64,000 nt of DNA from CAZJRQ01 sp964548535 (GTDB lineage Bacteria; Bacillota; Clostridia; Oscillospirales; Ruminococcaceae), in contig CAZJRQ010000005.1 of the NCBI GenBank assembly GCA_964548535.1, positions 42,518 to 106,517 of the forward strand. Direction: 5' to 3'. The position numbers and the translations under genes are program-made. The notes below the pieces were generated by a model. The model had not been told where the DNA came from. It made no database searches and saw nothing but the letters and a program-made list of their open reading frames with translations. Position 1 is the first letter of the stretch. Each line of letters begins with the position of its first letter. Shown here one piece after another: positions 8,813-17,303 of the stretch.

Positions 8813-8942
8813 GTTTAAGATAAATTATAAATTCAAAGCAAAAGTTTTACTAGTTCATGTTTAATTTCATTATGCTTTGTATGAATTTGGGCATGGATAT
8901 AAACACAAAAATATATATTTTATTTGGAAAGAGGGTATTAGT

Positions 8943-10352
8943 TTGAACATTTTATATACAGCAAGTGAGGCACTACCTTATATCGCTTCAGGCGGATTAG
9001 CGGACGTTGCAGGTTCTTTGCCTGCCGCAATTAACGCTGAGGGTCATGATTGTCGTGTGGTTATTCCAAATTACGGTCAGATTAAGAAAGAACTAAAAGA
9101 TAAACTAACGTTTTTAACTAATTTTACTGTTCCAGTGGCATGGAGAAATCAGTATTGCGGAGTTTTTGTTGGCGAAATAAATGGTGTGACGTATTATTTG
9201 CTTGATAACGAATATTATTTTTCAAGAAATGGTTTATATGGCTTTTATGATGATGCTGAAAGATTTATATTCTTTTCAAGAGCAGTTTTAGAATTGCTTC
9301 GTAATATTGATTTTAAGCCAGATGTTATAAATGCTAACGATTGGCAGACTGCTTTAGTGCCTGTATATTATGATATTTTTTACAAGTATCAGCCAGGATA
9401 TGAGGATATTAAGACTGTATTTACAATACATAATATCCAGTATCAAGGACAGTATGGGCTTGAGATTATAAATGATCTTATGGGCGTTCCTCTTTATCAT
9501 ACTGACTTGTTGTCATATGACGGTGATGTTAATTTTATGAAAGCAGCTATTGCAACTGCTGATAAAATTACAACAGTTTCACCTAGCTATGCATGGGAAA
9601 TTCTTGATCCGTGGTATTCACATGGTTTAGATAGAATTTTAGTTCACAAACAGCATAATATTTGTGGATTTTTGAATGGAATTGATCAAAATGTGTATAA
9701 TCCGCAAACAGACACTGCAATACCTAAGAACTATAGTCTTGAGGATAAATCAGGAAAATCTGTATGTAAAGTCAAGCTTCTTGAAGAGTTTGGAATGGCT
9801 CCAGGAAAAGAGCCTGTTATTGGAATTGTAACACGATTTGTTTCACATAAGGGTCTTGATTTGATAAAGTATGTGTTTGAAGATATTATCAGATTAGGAT
9901 ATAAGTTTGCGATACTAGGTTCAGGCGAGAAGATTTATGAAGACTTTTTCAATGAAATGCACTATCGTTATCCAGATAGAGTTGGTCTGACAATTGGCTT
10001 TGTACCTGACCTTTCAAGAAGAATTTATGCTGGTGCTGATATGTTCTTAATGCCATCACAAAGTGAGCCATGCGGACTTGCACAGATGATTTCACTTAGA
10101 TATGGTACTATTCCTATCGTTCGTGAAACTGGCGGACTTCGTGATTCAATTCATGACGCTGGTGATGAGGGCGGAAATGGATTTACATTTAAGTCTTATA
10201 ACGCACATGATATGCTTGACGCTTGTACAAGAGCTAGAGTTTATTATGATGACAGAATGAAGTGGGGCAATCTTGTAAATCATGCATTAAAGCAAGATTT
10301 CAGCTGGAAAAAATCAGCTCAGCTTTACATTGGTCTTTATGAAAATATATAA
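8943..10352 (+). CDS. glgA: Glycogen synthase (ADP-glucose dependent)
   Basis: This 469-residue GT5 glycosyltransferase extends alpha-1,4-glucan using ADP-glucose. The N-terminus reads MNILYTASEALPY, followed by SGGLADVAGSLP, where KxGGL-type residues bind ADP; the C-terminal Rossmann domain carries PSQSEPCGLAQM and GGLRDSI. The TTG at 8943 is supported by AGAGGG about 7 bases upstream and by agreement with the usual GlgA N-terminus; an in-frame ATG at 8877 would add a 22-residue non-homologous extension. It ends the operon and is followed by a terminator. Confidence 0.95.
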   Translation: MNILYTASEALPYIASGGLADVAGSLPAAINAEGHDCRVVIPNYGQIKKELKDKLTFLTNFTVPVAWRNQYCGVFVGEINGVTYYLLDNEYYFSRNGLYGFYDDAERFIFFSRAVLELLRNIDFKPDVINANDWQTALVPVYYDIFYKYQPGYEDIKTVFTIHNIQYQGQYGLEIINDLMGVPLYHTDLLSYDGDVNFMKAAIATADKITTVSPSYAWEILDPWYSHGLDRILVHKQHNICGFLNGIDQNVYNPQTDTAIPKNYSLEDKSGKSVCKVKLLEEFGMAPGKEPVIGIVTRFVSHKGLDLIKYVFEDIIRLGYKFAILGSGEKIYEDFFNEMHYRYPDRVGLTIGFVPDLSRRIYAGADMFLMPSQSEPCGLAQMISLRYGTIPIVRETGGLRDSIHDAGDEGGNGFTFKSYNAHDMLDACTRARVYYDDRMKWGNLVNHALKQDFSWKKSAQLYIGLYENI

Positions 10353-10360
10353 TTGAATTT

Positions 10361-10395
10361 AATACGCTTCGATTTATTTCGTAGCGTATTTTTTT
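10361..10395 (+). terminator. Terminator of the glg operon
   Basis: AATACGCT (10361-10368) pairs with AGCGTATT (10383-10390) and is followed by a T-run, 9 bases after the glgA stop. Confidence 0.85.
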
Positions 10396-10405
10396 GTCAT
10401 ATTGT

Positions 10406-10434
10406 TTGACTTTATTTGTTGTACATGTTATAAT
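10406..10434 (+). promoter_or_regulatory. Promoter of the moxR operon
   Basis: TTGACT (10406-10411), a 17-base spacer and TATAAT (10429-10434) give a start near 10441 and a leader of about 205 bases. The leader holds a small stem (CAAACCTA pairing with TAGGTGTTG, about 10513-10534) and the ribosome-site hairpin described separately. No known riboswitch was recognised in it. Confidence 0.75.
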
Positions 10435-10580
10435 TATTTATAATTAGTGTGAATTATTAGTTAATATGGTTCGATTTAAATAGCTGTGTTTGAATAATTT
10501 TCACCGAGTATCCAAACCTATTATTAGGTGTTGATTTACAAACTTTAGTATGTAATTTTTACAGATAAAACAAAAGTATG

Positions 10581-10648
10581 AAAGGTGGGAGAGCCTGTGT
10601 TAGAAATTTTTATGTTTGATAAAAATTTAGAGCATGGGCATAAATATG
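10581..10648 (+). promoter_or_regulatory. Shine-Dalgarno separated from the moxR start by a hairpin
   Basis: AAAGGTGG (10581-10588) is the only strong ribosome site before moxR but lies 57 bases from its ATG (10646). Between them a hairpin can form: arm 10593-10613, loop GTTTG (10614-10618), arm 10619-10639, with about 19 of 21 positions paired including G-U pairs. Removing it leaves about 10 bases between site and ATG, a normal distance. A 19-codon GTG ORF (10597-10656) starts inside the 5' arm. A closely similar element precedes the gene at 51287. Confidence 0.55.
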
Positions 10649-11584
10649 CAGGATAAAATTAATGCACTTGTGGAGAATATTGAAAAGGTTATTGTTGGTA
10701 AGAGAGAGGCGATTATTAAAGTAATTTCAGCAATGCTATGCGGAGGACATATTCTTATTGAGGATGTGCCTGGTGTTGGAAAAACCCAGCTTGTATCAGC
10801 TTTGGCAAGGTCGGTTGACGGTAAGTTTAATAGAATTCAGCTTACACCTGACATCATGCCTTCTGACATTACAGGATTTTCTATGATTAATGTTGAAACA
10901 AATCAGTTTGAATATAAGCATGGCGTTGCTATGTGTAATTTTTTGTTAGCTGATGAAATAAACCGTGCTTCGCCAAAATCTCAGTCAAGTCTTTTGGAAA
11001 TAATGGAGGAACATCAAATTTCACTTGACGGACAGACTTATGATTTGCCGACTCCGTTCATGGTTTTAGCTACACAGAATCCCGTTGAAACTTACGGAAC
11101 TTATCATCTTCCAGAGGCACAAATGGATAGATTTTTGATGAAAATATCTATGGGATATCCGACAATTCAGGATGAACTAGATATTATTACTCGTGCTGAA
11201 CAAAATGCTGATGCAAAAGCTATTAGTCCAGTTATGAATATCGATGATGTTTCGGAGATGATAAAGCAGGCTGAGCAAGTAAAAATTGCTCCTAGTCTAA
11301 AGCAGTATATAGTAAATATAGTAACGGCAACTCGTTCGTCTGAATTTGTAAAACTTGGTGTGTCACCTAGAGGAAGTATTGCACTCATGAAAGCTTCAAG
11401 GTCTTTTGCTTATGTTCAAGGCAGAGGGTATGTGGTTCCAGATGATATAAGAGCAGTTTTAATAAGCGTTCTGGCACATAGACTTATGCTTTCGCCAAAG
11501 GGAAAATCTACATTTGGCTCGAATGAGCGAACTTTAATTCAAATAGTTTCAAATGTTCCAGCACCAGTAGACGGCGGTAATTAA
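10646..11584 (+). CDS. MoxR-family AAA+ ATPase
   Basis: This 312-residue AAA+ ATPase has Walker A GVPGVGKTQ-type residues (in EDVPGVGKTQL), Walker B LLADEINRASPK, and the MoxR-typical LATQNPVETYGTYHLPEAQMDRF. MoxR proteins act as chaperones that mature or insert metal ions into partner proteins, often encoded with a DUF58 and a transglutaminase-like protein, exactly as here. I chose ATG 10646 because the other in-frame ATG (10634) lies inside the 3' arm of a hairpin and has no ribosome site. The specific client is unknown. Confidence 0.93.
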   Translation: MQDKINALVENIEKVIVGKREAIIKVISAMLCGGHILIEDVPGVGKTQLVSALARSVDGKFNRIQLTPDIMPSDITGFSMINVETNQFEYKHGVAMCNFLLADEINRASPKSQSSLLEIMEEHQISLDGQTYDLPTPFMVLATQNPVETYGTYHLPEAQMDRFLMKISMGYPTIQDELDIITRAEQNADAKAISPVMNIDDVSEMIKQAEQVKIAPSLKQYIVNIVTATRSSEFVKLGVSPRGSIALMKASRSFAYVQGRGYVVPDDIRAVLISVLAHRLMLSPKGKSTFGSNERTLIQIVSNVPAPVDGGN

Positions 11585-11585
11585 T

Positions 11586-12749
11586 ATGAAAAATCTTATA
11601 AGCTATTTAATGTGCATAATGCTGGCAATAATACTAGCCACTTTTATTGACGGTAGTGGTGGCGTTTTGGTTGCTTTTACGTTATTTTTTGCACTAGTAT
11701 TTTCATTGATAATTGTATTTTATATGAAAAACAAAATAGATGTTTTGGTGGACTGCGATCAGAAAATGCTAGTAAAGGGTGATAAAGTTTCTATTAGTGT
11801 AAAAGCTAAAAAGCATACTATTTTTCCTACACCATTCATTGAATTAGAAGTTAGTTGCTCTGATCAGTTAGAAGCGGTAGACAAAAAGAAATATAAATTT
11901 GTAATTGCATCTAATGATAGATATGAGAAAATTTCTATTCTATTTAATGCAAATAGTTCTGGACGCTCATATGTTGAGGTAACAAAAGTAACGTTGATTG
12001 ATTTTTTAGGAATTATTAAGTTGGATTTGCCTGTATCTGATCAAAATGTAGCAAGATATGAGGTTGATGTTTTGCCGAACATTCCTGATACTGGAACTCA
12101 GAATGATATTTTGAAATCAACAGTTGAATCAGCTGGTGCTCCCGAGGAGGACGATGATACGTCTCAAACAGCTATAGGGTCTACAGGTACTCCAGGATAT
12201 GAGCATAGAGTATATATTCCTGGAGATCCAATAAAGAAAATTAACTGGAAACTATCAGCTAAGCGTGATACTTATATGGTTCGGCTTGATGAGAAATTGG
12301 CAACATCAAGTCAAGCTTTTGTGCTTGATTGTCCTATTTTGCCTGTAATGAATTCAGATACCTATGTGCAAATTGACAATATAATTGAAGGCAGCCTTGC
12401 AATGCTTGCTATGATGTTAAATCAAGGATTGGAGATTGAGTATTATTATTTTAAAAGCAATTGGAAAAAAGTAATCATAAGGTCAATGGCTGATTTGCTC
12501 GAATTGCAGGAGCAATTAGCATCTTTTATACCAGTGACTCCATATCAAAGATTACCTGATGACGTTATAAAAAAAGGCAATGGCGCAGTTTGTTTTACAA
12601 CGGTAACTGAAACTAATTCCGTTTTACTTGCTCCGCAGATATACGCTGGCAACATAACGTTAGTGATTAGTGCAAACAGCTGGTATACTCCGCCTATTCA
12701 AAATGTTTGGGTATGTTCAAAAGATTTTGAATTTAGAAAAATTAGTTAA
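11586..12749 (+). CDS. DUF58 domain protein, membrane anchored
   Basis: The 387-residue product has two N-terminal membrane helices (about residues 5-48), a beta-rich middle, and the DUF58 signature YIPGDPIKKINWKLSAKRD followed by a von Willebrand-A-like fold. DUF58 proteins are the usual partners of MoxR ATPases. The ATG comes one base after the moxR stop, indicating tight translational coupling. The biochemical function of the family is not established. Confidence 0.9.
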   Translation: MKNLISYLMCIMLAIILATFIDGSGGVLVAFTLFFALVFSLIIVFYMKNKIDVLVDCDQKMLVKGDKVSISVKAKKHTIFPTPFIELEVSCSDQLEAVDKKKYKFVIASNDRYEKISILFNANSSGRSYVEVTKVTLIDFLGIIKLDLPVSDQNVARYEVDVLPNIPDTGTQNDILKSTVESAGAPEEDDDTSQTAIGSTGTPGYEHRVYIPGDPIKKINWKLSAKRDTYMVRLDEKLATSSQAFVLDCPILPVMNSDTYVQIDNIIEGSLAMLAMMLNQGLEIEYYYFKSNWKKVIIRSMADLLELQEQLASFIPVTPYQRLPDDVIKKGNGAVCFTTVTETNSVLLAPQIYAGNITLVISANSWYTPPIQNVWVCSKDFEFRKIS

Positions 12750-12758
12750 GGATTGATT

Positions 12759-14942
12759 ATGAATTTTATTAATAAATACTTAGATAGACTGAAGATTTTT
12801 TTGCCGGCCATCTTGTTAGGTGCTTCAGTTGTTTATAATATTATAAATTGTTATTATTATGAGAAAGTATGGCAGTTTACGTGGCTATTTATTTTGCTTG
12901 AAATTGTTTTCTTTTTCTTATTTGATCAACTTAAGAAAAGAAAAATTTTAGGCGGAATAATCTATACGGGCTTACTAGCTATCGCCATTTCTTTTTCGTA
13001 TATTATGTTGAGTAATGGGTACTCGTCAACAGGTGTGATTTTTTCTAAGTGGTTCTATTTTGACCGACAAACGGCAGGATTTGTCATGGAGTATTTTATT
13101 GCGTTGTTTTTTGGCGGTGGATTTTTTATAATTTCAATTATGTATTACTTCACTCAAATTATTTATAGATCAATAGGTTCAATGCTTTGCGTACTTTTTC
13201 CGTTTGTAATTTATGCAAAACGTTCTGAGAAAATGTCGGAATTTGCAATGGCAGTTATGATTACTTTGTACCTTGCTGTATTGGTTCACAGTAGAATAAA
13301 TAATTCCAAGAACAGTGAAACAAAAGTTATTATTAACATTCCATATTTGCTTTCGGTTGCTTTATTTGTATCAATGGTCTCGGCAGTTGTTATGGTGATA
13401 CCTAAGCCAGAAGTGAAATCCCTCCTAGAATACGATTCAAACGCGTTTAATCCAGATTTTGATGATTCGGGTTCAGGTTCATCAGATTATCAGGATTTGA
13501 ATCCAGTATCTTCGCCAAGATCTGGTGGAAGTTTCACCAATAAAGAGCTTTTTAGATTTTCATCTACCTATGATGACGATGTTTATTATTTGAAATCACA
13601 GCATTTTGGTACATTCAAAGGTAATCAATGGGTTGATTCGGAGCTTGCTGACGATGATTATTTTGAGTTTGATAATATTTTCTTGAACTCACTAAATCGA
13701 AAAGAATTGTATGAAACATTCAAGGCGTTGGCTAAAACCGGCAAGTATGAAAAATATGGTCTAACTGAGGACTTATTTGTTGTTAGTTCACCAACGCAAT
13801 ATAAATTCAGTGAGTACTCAAAGACTTTTATCCCATCATATCTGCCAGCTGTATCTGAGATAGATGTTTCTGAACCTATGAATAATATGAGATATTATCC
13901 GTTAAATGGAATGTTCAATTTATATAATGGCACTGAAGCTGTTTTTTCATATAATGTTGATTATTATCCAGAAACAAAGCAATACCAAGATTTTGTTTTA
14001 AAGCTCAAAATCACCAATGAGAATTATCTAAATATTCTTAAAGATGCTTATGAAAATGGTGATCTTAAAGACACTCAGCTTTATGATGAATATAAGTTAA
14101 TACAAAAATATTATATAAGCGGTATTGAATATACTAAAGAATTAAAGCAGTTGTCTGAAAATGTTACCAAAAATTGCAAAACCAATTATGAAAAAGCGAC
14201 GGCTATTTGTAATTATTTCAGTACAAATGATTTTAAATATGACATGGAATACGTTCCTGAAAATGATTCAATTGAGTATTTTTTGTTTGAAAGCAAAACA
14301 GGTAGCTGCACAAGCTATGCAACAGCCATGACGTTAATGGCGCGGCTAAGCGGTGTTCCAGCGAGGTATTGCGAAGGATTTGTGGCGTTTGATATGGAAG
14401 ATGACGGTAGTTATATAGTTCGTGATGTTAATGCTCATGCATTCGTAGAGGTTTTTGTGCCAGGTGCTGGCTGGATTACTTTTGACCCAACGGTTGCTGG
14501 TTATATGGACGTTCAGAAAAATTATAAGCATTTTGATTACTCCGTATTTTTCCAGTATCTTAGCAAGATATTGATTTTTTTAGCAGTTCTATTTGTTTTA
14601 TTTTTCATTCTATTTTTAGATAGAATTATAGAATTTTTCTTCCGTATTCGTTTGAAATTTGCTAAAGGGGATAAGAGAATTATACTGCTTTATAGGCATA
14701 TTATTAAGCTGCTCGAGTTTTCATCAAAGGATGATTTGTCATCTTATACAGTAAATATGGTAATTGATTATACTTTGCATAACAGAAGTAAATCAATCAA
14801 AAAAACCGCACTTCTATTTGAAAAAACCTGCTTTGGCGGTATTAATTTAGAAGATTCTGATTATAAGAATGCTTATTTAGAATACAAATGCGCATATAAA
14901 AATCTTCGCAAAATTCCTAAGAGCTATAAGAAAATCAAATAA
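12759..14942 (+). CDS. Membrane protein with extracellular transglutaminase-like domain
   Basis: The 727-residue product has about six N-terminal membrane helices, an extracytoplasmic part with a transglutaminase/protease-like core (Cys in KTGSCTSYATAM, His in NAHAFVEVFVPG, Asp in ITFDPT), one further membrane helix and a cytoplasmic tail. The catalytic Cys-His-Asp triad looks intact. AAGGA sits 6 bases before ATG 12759; a TTG at 12753 is too close. It forms an operon with moxR and DUF58. Such triads are associated with cell-envelope or peptide processing; the substrate is unknown. Confidence 0.88.
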   Translation: MNFINKYLDRLKIFLPAILLGASVVYNIINCYYYEKVWQFTWLFILLEIVFFFLFDQLKKRKILGGIIYTGLLAIAISFSYIMLSNGYSSTGVIFSKWFYFDRQTAGFVMEYFIALFFGGGFFIISIMYYFTQIIYRSIGSMLCVLFPFVIYAKRSEKMSEFAMAVMITLYLAVLVHSRINNSKNSETKVIINIPYLLSVALFVSMVSAVVMVIPKPEVKSLLEYDSNAFNPDFDDSGSGSSDYQDLNPVSSPRSGGSFTNKELFRFSSTYDDDVYYLKSQHFGTFKGNQWVDSELADDDYFEFDNIFLNSLNRKELYETFKALAKTGKYEKYGLTEDLFVVSSPTQYKFSEYSKTFIPSYLPAVSEIDVSEPMNNMRYYPLNGMFNLYNGTEAVFSYNVDYYPETKQYQDFVLKLKITNENYLNILKDAYENGDLKDTQLYDEYKLIQKYYISGIEYTKELKQLSENVTKNCKTNYEKATAICNYFSTNDFKYDMEYVPENDSIEYFLFESKTGSCTSYATAMTLMARLSGVPARYCEGFVAFDMEDDGSYIVRDVNAHAFVEVFVPGAGWITFDPTVAGYMDVQKNYKHFDYSVFFQYLSKILIFLAVLFVLFFILFLDRIIEFFFRIRLKFAKGDKRIILLYRHIIKLLEFSSKDDLSSYTVNMVIDYTLHNRSKSIKKTALLFEKTCFGGINLEDSDYKNAYLEYKCAYKNLRKIPKSYKKIK

Positions 14943-14981
14943 AAAAAGGTGTTTCACTTTGATTAGTGAAACACCTTTTTT
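14942..14981. terminator. Bidirectional terminator
   Basis: A perfect stem of about 17 bp (AAAAAAGGTGTTTCACT with its complement, 6-base loop) with T-runs on both strands separates the transglutaminase gene from dapB, which converge here. Confidence 0.95.
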
Positions 14982-14999
14982 AAAATTAAAATATAAAAA

Positions 15000-15758
15000 T
15001 TATTGGTTTTCAAGCAGGTCGCTCATTGCATATAGACCTGCTGGTTTATTTTTTAGGAATATGGCAGCATTTACAGAACCAACTGCAAATACTGACTTTG
15101 AATGTGCCTCGTGCTTTAGTGAAATAACTTCATCACGTCCAGCAAAAATAATCTCGTGTTCACCAACGATAGTACCACCACGAATCGCATGCATACCAAT
15201 TTCATTTTTTGTTCTTTTAGAACGAACAGAATGTCTGTCGTAAACATAATTGTAACTGTTATCAAGTTCAGAGTTAATAGCATCAGCAAGCATAATAGCA
15301 GTTCCGCTAGGAGCATCAATTTTCTGATTATGGTGCTTTTCGACAATCTCAATATCAAACTGTCCACCAAGAATTTTTGTAGCCTTTTTTGCAAGATCAG
15401 CAAGAAGATTAATTCCAAGAGACATATTGAAAGTGAAGAAAACAGGAATGCTTTCAGCCGCCTTGTGAATTTTAGAAATTTGCTCAGCAGTGTAGCCAGT
15501 AGTAGCAATAACAACTGCTACTCCGTTAGTTAGGCAGTAATCAAGTAATCCGTCAAGTAATGATGGGTGAGAGAAGTCAATGATTACATCTGGCTTTTCG
15601 CTGATTTGTGATACTTTTTCAAATATAGGAAAATCAGCATAGCTTTCAGTAACTTTGTCAATTCCTGAAATAACCTTGCAATCATCTCTGTTAGCAATTA
15701 TATCATATATAACTTTTCCCATTTTACCGTTTGCACCACAAATAGAAACATTTATCAT
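15000..15758 (-). CDS. dapB: 4-hydroxy-tetrahydrodipicolinate reductase
   Basis: This 252-residue NAD(P)H reductase follows DapA in lysine/diaminopimelate synthesis. The Rossmann motif GANGKMG is at the N-terminus, ATTGY follows, and EKHHNQKIDAPSGTA carries the catalytic His-His and Lys. ATG 15758 is chosen because GAAAGGA (15774-15768) lies 9 bases upstream; ATG 15767 abuts that site. It is the last gene of asd-GNAT-dapA-dapB, separated from dapA by 97 bases that hold a hairpin. Confidence 0.96.
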   Translation of the reverse strand: MINVSICGANGKMGKVIYDIIANRDDCKVISGIDKVTESYADFPIFEKVSQISEKPDVIIDFSHPSLLDGLLDYCLTNGVAVVIATTGYTAEQISKIHKAAESIPVFFTFNMSLGINLLADLAKKATKILGGQFDIEIVEKHHNQKIDAPSGTAIMLADAINSELDNSYNYVYDRHSVRSKRTKNEIGMHAIRGGTIVGEHEIIFAGRDEVISLKHEAHSKSVFAVGSVNAAIFLKNKPAGLYAMSDLLENQ

Positions 15759-15785
15759 ATTATACATCCTTTCATTTAAAATAAA

Positions 15786-15845
15786 GGGCGAACTATTTTA
15801 ATGTCTGTGAACTAAATTCGCAAGCAAGAAAAAATTATTTCGCCC
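15786..15845 (-). terminator. Inverted repeat between dapA and dapB, possible partial terminator
   Basis: On the minus strand GGGCGAA (15845-15839) can pair with TTCGCCC (15792-15786), extended by A-T pairs, across a loop of about 30-46 bases, and is followed by TTTATTTT just before the dapB ribosome site. It may lower dapB expression relative to dapA. The long loop makes this uncertain. Confidence 0.4.
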
Positions 15846-15855
15846 TCGTATTATA

Positions 15856-16746
15856 TTATTTAATTAGACCAGTTTTCTGCATAGTCTTAGTAAGCTTAGC
15901 CTTATTAGCATCGCTCATTTCAACAAGTGGAAGTCTGCAAGGACCAGCATTATATCCCATAAGATTCAATGCTTCCTTAACAGGAATAGGGTTTACATCA
16001 CAGAATAAATCTTTAGTAAATTCAGCAATTGCAAAAGCTTTAGCCCTAGCCTCGTCATACTTATTAGCAAGACAAAGCTCGCAAATTTCATGAGTTTCAG
16101 CTGGCATACAGTTTGAAAGAACTGAAATTACACCTTTACCACCAAGTGACATAATAGGAATAATCTGATCATCATTACCTGAATAAATATCAAGTGAATC
16201 ACCGCACAAAGCCGCAATTTGAGCAACCTGGCTGATATTTCCACTAGCTTCCTTAACAGCTACAATATTATCAAGTTTTGCAAGCTCGGCACAAGTTTCA
16301 GGAGAAATATTTACACCAGTTCTTGAAGGAACATTGTACATAATGATAGGGATATTTACAGCATTAGCAATTTCAGTGTAGTGACGTACAAGACCAGCTT
16401 GTGAAGTTTTATTGTAGTAAGGAGAAACAACCAAAAGAGCATCAGTACCAAGCTTTTCAGCCTCTACAGATAGGTTCACAGCATAATCGGTATGATTTGA
16501 ACCAGTTCCAGCAACAACAGGAACTCTCTTGTTAGTTCTTTCAACAGCGTATTTTATGCACGCAACGTGCTCCTCATCAGTCATAGTAGCACTTTCGCCA
16601 GTAGTACCACAAATTACGATAGCGTCTGTACCGTTATCAATATTAAAATCGATCAATTGTCCTAGTGCATCAAAATTAATTGAACCGTCGTCGTTCATAG
16701 GAGTAACAATAGCAACACCAGCACCAGTAAAAATCGTATTTTTCAT
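15856..16746 (-). CDS. dapA: 4-hydroxy-tetrahydrodipicolinate synthase
   Basis: This 296-residue class I aldolase condenses pyruvate with aspartate semialdehyde. The Schiff-base Lys165 is in VAVKEASGN, the proton-relay Tyr is in IIMYNVPSRTG (Y137), and GTTGES (47-52) carries the conserved threonines. Length is typical. TTAGGAGG lies upstream of the ATG. It follows the GNAT gene by 35 bases in the lysine-riboswitch operon. Confidence 0.97.
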   Translation of the reverse strand: MKNTIFTGAGVAIVTPMNDDGSINFDALGQLIDFNIDNGTDAIVICGTTGESATMTDEEHVACIKYAVERTNKRVPVVAGTGSNHTDYAVNLSVEAEKLGTDALLVVSPYYNKTSQAGLVRHYTEIANAVNIPIIMYNVPSRTGVNISPETCAELAKLDNIVAVKEASGNISQVAQIAALCGDSLDIYSGNDDQIIPIMSLGGKGVISVLSNCMPAETHEICELCLANKYDEARAKAFAIAEFTKDLFCDVNPIPVKEALNLMGYNAGPCRLPLVEMSDANKAKLTKTMQKTGLIK

Positions 16747-16781
16747 TAGTTTAACCCCTCCTAAGCCTCAAAAGGCAGGTA

Positions 16782-17279
16782 TCAGTTTTTGTTTAAAAAG
16801 TTTTCTTGTTGAAGCGTAAATGTCATCATATTTTCGTCATTTACAGCGTTAATTCGATTATAGAATAAAATTGCAGATTTATTCTCAGTAATGCATTTCC
16901 ATTCAATTTTGATACAGTTTTTTTCATTTGCAATTTCACAAAGTCTATTCATCAAAGCATATCCTAAACCAGTTTTACGATAGTTTTTATCAACGTATAA
17001 ATCTTCAAGATAAAGCACATATCTCCCACCGCAGGCAGCAAGTCTGTAGTAGTGATAAATTGCAATTCCAGCGATAACACCGTCAACCTCTGCAACAATA
17101 CACTCGATTGATTTCTCTTCAAAAATAAGTTCTTTGAGTATATCAATATCAGCAGAAGAACTATCGCCAAATGATGGAAGTATCAAAGCCTCATATTCAA
17201 GCAGATTTTGCAGCAGTTCAAAAACTTTGTTTAAGTCCTGAATTTTTGCAGGTCTGAAAGATAAAGAATGATTAAGCAT
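16782..17279 (-). CDS. GNAT-family N-acetyltransferase
   Basis: The 165-residue product has a GNAT fold: an N-terminal FRPAKIQDLNKVFELL helix region, IAGIAIYHYYR, LYLEDLYVDKNYRKTGLGYALM with an acetyl-CoA-binding RKTGLGYAL loop, and a C-terminal ILFYNRINA. The pattern is closest to polyamine/diamine-type acetyltransferases, but the substrate is not shown by sequence. ATG 17279 follows GAAGGTG with 7-base spacing. Embedded in the lysine operon 24 bases after asd, it might act on a pathway intermediate, though that is inference. Confidence 0.85.
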   Translation of the reverse strand: MLNHSLSFRPAKIQDLNKVFELLQNLLEYEALILPSFGDSSSADIDILKELIFEEKSIECIVAEVDGVIAGIAIYHYYRLAACGGRYVLYLEDLYVDKNYRKTGLGYALMNRLCEIANEKNCIKIEWKCITENKSAILFYNRINAVNDENMMTFTLQQENFLNKN

Positions 17280-17303
17280 TATTAGCACCTTCAATATAAA
17301 GTT

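Noticed and set aside
10634..10636. ATG 10634 as the moxR start
   Set aside because: It lies in the 3' arm of a long hairpin and lacks a Shine-Dalgarno; ATG 10646 just outside the stem is preferred, although the difference is only four codons.
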